From NCBI GenBank assembly GCA_964508975.1, contig CAZDVQ010000095.1, forward strand, positions 1 through 8,541: a stretch of 8,541 bases of DNA. The letters are read 5' to 3'. The stretch comes from CAZDVQ01 sp964508975 (GTDB lineage Bacteria; Bacteroidota; Bacteroidia; Chitinophagales; Saprospiraceae). The stretch's first letter is position 1, and each line of letters begins with the position of its first letter. Below, piece after piece: positions 4,903-8,541 of this stretch. The notes under the pieces are model-generated. The model saw only the letters and a list, made by a program, of their open reading frames with translations, was not told the DNA's origin and made no database searches. Both the position numbers and the translations under genes were made by a program.

Positions 4903-6777
4903 ATGCAAGATATACATCATCAGCGGCAGTTTATTATTCAGGGTGTTGTGATTGCAGCATCCTTGGCCTTGGTATTGAAATTTTTCTACCTCCAGGTCCT
5001 CAACACCTCCTACCAACAACAACAAAGCGCCCGTCAAGCACTGACCATCTATCCCTCCAGGGGCTTGATTTACGACCGTTTTGAAAAGGAGCTCGTGAAC
5101 AACGATGCTACTTACGACCTTATGGTGACCTACAACAAGGTCAAAAACTTAGATACCACCAAGTTTTGCGAACTATTGGGTATTTCTAAAGCGGAGTTTA
5201 TCAAAAATATCGAGAAAGACTGGGGCGACTACCGCTTTTCGAAAAATTCGCCATACGTTTTCCTGAAAAATATCTCCTCCAAAACGTACAACCGCTTTGC
5301 GGAGAGCATGTACGAATTCCCTGGTTTTGAAGGCCAGTTGCGCAACGTGCGCGGCTACGACGTGAGCGTGGGCGCACACGTGTTTGGCTACATCAGTGAG
5401 GTGAACGAGAACCAGATCAAAAAATCGGAAGGCATTTACAAACGTGGCGACTATATCGGGGCCAGCGGCCTTGAACTGTCCTACGAGGAACAACTCCGGG
5501 GCAAAAAAGGCATCAACCAGGTGTTGATTGACAACCTTGGCCGCATGCGGGGTAGCTATAAAAATGGCGAGAAAGACGTACCCGCAGAGTCGGGCCTATA
5601 CCTCGTAACTACCCTCGACAGCGAGTTGCAGAAGTTTGGCGAGGAGCTCATGCAAAACAAGAAGGGTAGTATCGTGGCCATCGAGCCTAGCACCGGCGAG
5701 GTACTCGCTTTGGTTAGCGCCCCGAATTACGACCCCAACCTTTTGACCATCCACCGCGACCGCGGTGCGGCCTTCGATGCGCTCAGCAAGAATGACACCC
5801 TGAAGCCCCTGCTCAACCGGGCTATACAATCAAAATATCCTCCAGGCTCTATCTTCAAGCCCGTGATGGCCTTGATTGGTCTGCAAGAAGGTGTTTTGAC
5901 TTACGACCGTGCCATTGCTTGCCGCGGCGGTTACTCTTACAAGCGCTTGTTTGTAGGCTGTCACGGCCACCCGGCAGCCACCGACCCCGGTAAAGCCATC
6001 CAGTATTCCTGCAACGCCTACTTCTGCCAAACCCTCCGCGACATCGTGGATAAGTACGGCTTCAACAATGCCGAAAAAGGCATGAACAACCTCGTTGAGC
6101 ACTTGCATACCTTCGGCTTGGGCGACCGCCTCGGGCTCGACTTGCCCAACGAGTCGAAAGGCAATATTCCAACCAGCGAGTACTACAATAAAGTATACAA
6201 AAAAGGTCGCTGGAGCTCGCCGACCATCATCTCTATCGGTATTGGCCAAGGTGAGGTGGAAACTACACCTATCCAGATGTGTAATATCGCCTGTATCATT
6301 GCCAACCGTGGCTATTACTATAAACCACACTTGCTGCGCGAATTCCAAGCCTCTGACGAGGTAAAAGATAAAGGCCTAGCCAAACGCAAAACCGATGAGG
6401 CGCTGAAGGAATACCGTAAAAAAAGGTACACCAAAGTAGAAGCCCGCCACTTTGATATCGTGATTAAAGGTATGGAAAACGTGGTATTAGCCGGTACGGC
6501 TACCCGTTCGCGTATCACCGACATCCCGATGTGTGGTAAAACCGGTACCGTGGAGAACAACCACGGTAAGGACCACTCCACCTTCATTGCTTTTGCACCG
6601 GTTGACAACCCTAAAATTGCCGTGGCGGTAATCGTTGAAAATGGTGGTTTCGGTGCCCAATACGCCGCACCTATTGCCAGTTTGATGATTGAGCTGTACA
6701 TCCGCCGCGAGATTAGCGAGCAACGCAAAGAACTCCAAAATCGCATTTCTTCCGCTAACCTGATTGGTAAACCATAA
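4903..6777 (+). CDS. mrdA: Penicillin-binding protein 2 (class B elongation transpeptidase)
   Basis: PBP2 crosslinks peptidoglycan during lateral growth, paired with RodA. The 624-aa protein has a short cytoplasmic tail, one membrane anchor (about residues 11-31), a PBP-dimer/pedestal region (about 45-230, including PSRGLIYDR at 51-59 and GASGLELSYEEQLRG near 186-200), and a transpeptidase domain (about 253-600). The three active-site motifs are intact: SIFK (316-319, catalytic S316), SCN (369-371) and KTG (546-548, within CGKTGT). Family-typical SIGIGQGEVETTPIQM lies at 444-459. Cysteines and histidines cluster at C340, C353, H354, H356 and C370 next to the active site, a possible metal site. 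The start is fixed by the AGGAGGT four bases upstream. The stop is 2 bp before rodA, so the pair is probably translationally coupled. It would be a beta-lactam target. Confidence 0.95.
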   Translation: MQDIHHQRQFIIQGVVIAASLALVLKFFYLQVLNTSYQQQQSARQALTIYPSRGLIYDRFEKELVNNDATYDLMVTYNKVKNLDTTKFCELLGISKAEFIKNIEKDWGDYRFSKNSPYVFLKNISSKTYNRFAESMYEFPGFEGQLRNVRGYDVSVGAHVFGYISEVNENQIKKSEGIYKRGDYIGASGLELSYEEQLRGKKGINQVLIDNLGRMRGSYKNGEKDVPAESGLYLVTTLDSELQKFGEELMQNKKGSIVAIEPSTGEVLALVSAPNYDPNLLTIHRDRGAAFDALSKNDTLKPLLNRAIQSKYPPGSIFKPVMALIGLQEGVLTYDRAIACRGGYSYKRLFVGCHGHPAATDPGKAIQYSCNAYFCQTLRDIVDKYGFNNAEKGMNNLVEHLHTFGLGDRLGLDLPNESKGNIPTSEYYNKVYKKGRWSSPTIISIGIGQGEVETTPIQMCNIACIIANRGYYYKPHLLREFQASDEVKDKGLAKRKTDEALKEYRKKRYTKVEARHFDIVIKGMENVVLAGTATRSRITDIPMCGKTGTVENNHGKDHSTFIAFAPVDNPKIAVAVIVENGGFGAQYAAPIASLMIELYIRREISEQRKELQNRISSANLIGKP

Positions 6778-6779
6778 TC

Positions 6780-8180
6780 ATGAGAAAAGATACCCTCCTG
6801 GCTTCCTTCGACTGGATTACCATCTCGCTTTACGCGGCATTGGTCATCATCGGTTGGCTCATGATATACGCTTCTGAGTATAACCCTCAGGAGCCCACGT
6901 ACATACTCGACTTTGGCACTAGCGCAGGAAAACAGTTCTTTTTTATCTTCGTTGCCATATTGGTCGGTATCATGGCCATGGTGGTGGAGGGCAAGTTTTA
7001 CTCCACCTTTGCCTTTGGTATATACATCGTGGCCATAGGCCTGCTGGTACTCGTATTCCTCTTTGCGCCGGAGGTCAACGGAGCACGAGCCTGGTTCGAA
7101 ATTGGTAGTTTTAAGTTCCAACCTTCCGAGTTTGGCAAGGTGGCTACAGCGTTGGCCCTGGCCCACTACATGGGTAGTTACAACTTCAACATCAACGATA
7201 ATAAAAGCAGATTGCGGGCCGTTGGTATCATCCTCTTGCCTATGATCTTGATTCTCATGCAAAAGGATGCTGGCTCCATGCTCGTGTATTCTTCGCTTTT
7301 TATCGTGTTGTTCCGGGCGGGTATGCCAGCCATTATTTATGCCTCGGCTATTGCTTTTGGTTTATTGTCCATGGCTGCATTGGTATTTCCAACCGAGTTG
7401 TTGGTTGTATTCCTAGCTTTAATCGGCAGCGGGTTCCTCATGAACATGATTGGTTTTACCTTCCTGCGCGGCATCATTTACCTTGTGGCTGTTGTGGCCA
7501 GCATCGTGTTGTACAGCCTGGGTTTTGGCAAAATCAGCATCTTGCTAGCCACACTATTCATGGTGGCCTTGGCGGTGCTCAACATGAAACCCAAGTGGCA
7601 GGTTTCGGCCATGATTGTACTTATTGTCAGCTTGAGCAGTGCTTATGCTTACTCCATCCAACGAATATTTACCAAGTTGCCGCGGCACCAGCAGGAGCGT
7701 TTCCTAATGTGGCTTAAGCCATCTGAGTGCGATCCGCAGGGCTCAATCATGAACTTGAACCAATCTATCAACGCCATTGGCTCAGGTGGATTAACGGGTA
7801 AAGGCTACTTGCAGGGCGAGCTGATCAAGCTCGGCTTCGTATCGGAGGACAACACCGACTTTATCTTTTGTTCCGTGGGCGAGGAGCATGGTTTCCTAGG
7901 TAGCCTTATTTTGGTTTCCTTGTTCGTGTTGCTCATCATGCGCATCATTTTCATTGCCGAGCGGCAGCGTTCCGGCTTTTCGAAGTATTACGCTTATGGC
8001 ATTGCCTCCATCATGTTCTATCACTTTTTCATCAATATCGGCATGACCATTGGCCTGATGCCCATCATCGGTATTCCCTTGCCATTTGTCAGCTACGGCG
8101 GTTCGTCGCTCATCTCGTTTACCATCATGTTGGCTGTTTTGCTCAAAATTGATAGTAGCCGATTGTTGGTATTCCGCTAA
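6780..8180 (+). CDS. rodA: Peptidoglycan glycosyltransferase RodA (SEDS family)
   Basis: RodA polymerises lipid II into glycan strands as partner of PBP2. Family motifs are NGARAWFEIGSFKFQPSEFGK-like (residues 100-120), QKDAGS (161-166), GSGGLTGKG (334-342), DNTDFIFCSVGEEHGFLG (357-374, with D360 matching the conserved aspartate of the TDFIF motif) and GLMPIIGIPLPFVSYGGSS (425-443). The protein is strongly hydrophobic throughout. At 466 aa it is about 95 aa longer than the E. coli type of about 370 aa. The extra length lies between QKDAGS and the QERF segment near 305, and it is hydrophobic, suggesting about four added membrane helices. The ATG is 2 bp after the mrdA stop with no Shine-Dalgarno site, consistent with coupling. 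It is the last gene of the cluster. No strong hairpin terminator follows directly, only a T-rich stretch and then element C. Confidence 0.95.
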   Translation: MRKDTLLASFDWITISLYAALVIIGWLMIYASEYNPQEPTYILDFGTSAGKQFFFIFVAILVGIMAMVVEGKFYSTFAFGIYIVAIGLLVLVFLFAPEVNGARAWFEIGSFKFQPSEFGKVATALALAHYMGSYNFNINDNKSRLRAVGIILLPMILILMQKDAGSMLVYSSLFIVLFRAGMPAIIYASAIAFGLLSMAALVFPTELLVVFLALIGSGFLMNMIGFTFLRGIIYLVAVVASIVLYSLGFGKISILLATLFMVALAVLNMKPKWQVSAMIVLIVSLSSAYAYSIQRIFTKLPRHQQERFLMWLKPSECDPQGSIMNLNQSINAIGSGGLTGKGYLQGELIKLGFVSEDNTDFIFCSVGEEHGFLGSLILVSLFVLLIMRIIFIAERQRSGFSKYYAYGIASIMFYHFFINIGMTIGLMPIIGIPLPFVSYGGSSLISFTIMLAVLLKIDSSRLLVFR

Positions 8181-8235
8181 AAAATACCGCCATTTACAAT
8201 TTATAAGCTCCGTATCCTGTTCTTTTTTTATTTTT

Positions 8236-8340
8236 GGGCGTTCCGGCCTTCGGCCGTCGGGGTTTACGCGGCTGCGCGAGCTTGTCCCTTGCGCTACGCG
8301 CTACGGGAGCGCCTTCGGCGCCCGCTACAATCCCTAACGC
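8236..8340 (+). repeat. GC-rich structured interspersed element, copy C
   Basis: This 105-bp element starts GGGCGTTCC and ends CCCTAACGC; GCGTT (8238-8242) and AACGC (8336-8340) are its inverted ends. Triloop hairpins are CGGCC-TTC-GGCCG (8244-8256), GCGC-TAC-GCGC (8291-8301) and GCGCC-TTC-GGCGC (8309-8321). The 3' end CCGCTACAATCCCTAACGC closely matches copy A (CCGCTGCACATCGCTAACGC). It is preceded by a T-rich run (8222-8235), as copy B is on its own strand. It lacks the GCTGTTCGCT box of copies A and B. It lies 55 bp after the rodA stop and could affect the 3' end of the operon transcript. Confidence 0.75.
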
Positions 8341-8422
8341 AACAGGCCGCCCTGGCCTCCCCTAACCAATAATCTTTGCTTTGCTTACTGTCCTTGGTCG
8401 CTCTACACCGCGATACTTGGGA

Positions 8423-8430
8423 TAACTTTG
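8423..8430 (+). promoter_or_regulatory. Candidate -7 box reading out of the right edge
   Basis: TAACTTTG matches the Bacteroidota -7 consensus TAnnTTTG exactly and is followed by C. The nearest upstream TTG that might act as -33 (8394-8396) leaves a 26-bp spacer, longer than usual. If functional it would serve a gene beyond the window. The 8341-8541 stretch has no supportable gene. Confidence 0.3.
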
Positions 8431-8478
8431 CCGTGTTGCGCGTAGGATTGATTGGTTTCATTTTTTCACGGCGATTTT

Positions 8479-8535
8479 ACCACCCCGTCTGCGCTACGTG
8501 GCGTAAAACGCCACCTGCGCATCCACCCCTCCTTT
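8479..8535. repeat. Second GC-rich repeat family: CCACCCC-flanked hairpin
   Basis: ACCACCCCGTC (from 8479) and CCACCCCTCC (near 8523-8532) flank a strong hairpin, GTGGCGT-AAA-ACGCCAC (8498-8514). Outer GCGC segments (8491-8494 and 8517-8520) can also pair. The layout resembles intergenic repeats I recall from Bacteroidota genomes with CACCCCGTC and CACCCCTCC flanks; that link is from memory, not from a search. It differs from elements A-C in its ends. No second copy is in the window. Confidence 0.45.
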
Positions 8536-8541
8536 GCATGG

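Noticed and set aside
6318..7262. Long open frame on the minus strand across the mrdA-rodA junction.
   Set aside because: It is antisense to two securely identified genes, and its composition is what the opposite strand of membrane and PBP codons gives.

Overview
The window is a piece of a Bacteroidota chromosome. The proteins carry that phylum's style of MreB, MreC, MreD, PBP2 and RodA. Most starts lack a Shine-Dalgarno sequence. Candidate promoters fit the TAnnTTTG -7 type of this phylum. The gaps hold GC-rich interspersed repeats that resemble elements I associate with Sphingobacteriales-like genomes; that order-level placement is inference, the phylum is well supported. All genes read on the + strand.

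Layout. Positions 1-110 are short tandem repeats built on 8-bp or 16-bp units. A solitary membrane fatty acid desaturase (292-1392) follows, with its own candidate promoter and a textbook intrinsic terminator (1414-1450). A gene-free gap of about 880 bp (1393-2271) holds octamer repeats, GC-rich repeat copy A (1584-1735), an AT-rich patch and the probable mreB promoter. The elongasome operon then runs mreB (2272-3303), mreC (3494-4330), mreD (4323-4838), mrdA/PBP2 (4903-6777) and rodA (6780-8180). mreC and mreD overlap by 8 bp and mrdA and rodA are 2 bp apart. The mreB-mreC gap is filled by copy B of the GC-rich repeat, inverted. After rodA come copy C (8236-8340), a possible outward promoter, and the start of a second repeat family at the right edge.

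How the genes work together. MreB polymerises under the inner membrane. MreC and MreD link it to the periplasm. RodA (SEDS glycosyltransferase) polymerises glycan from lipid II, and PBP2 (transpeptidase) crosslinks it, giving lateral wall growth. The desaturase modifies acyl chains and so membrane fluidity; it looks like a separate transcription unit.

The most interesting non-coding signal is the GC-rich element family. Three copies of 152, 133 and 105 bp share terminal GCGTT/AACGC inverted repeats. Each has a triloop hairpin just inside both ends. The stems differ in sequence from copy to copy but remain fully paired, so the structure rather than the sequence appears to be kept. One copy lies inside the mre operon, where it would be transcribed. 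No complete mobile element, CRISPR array, tRNA or rRNA was found.
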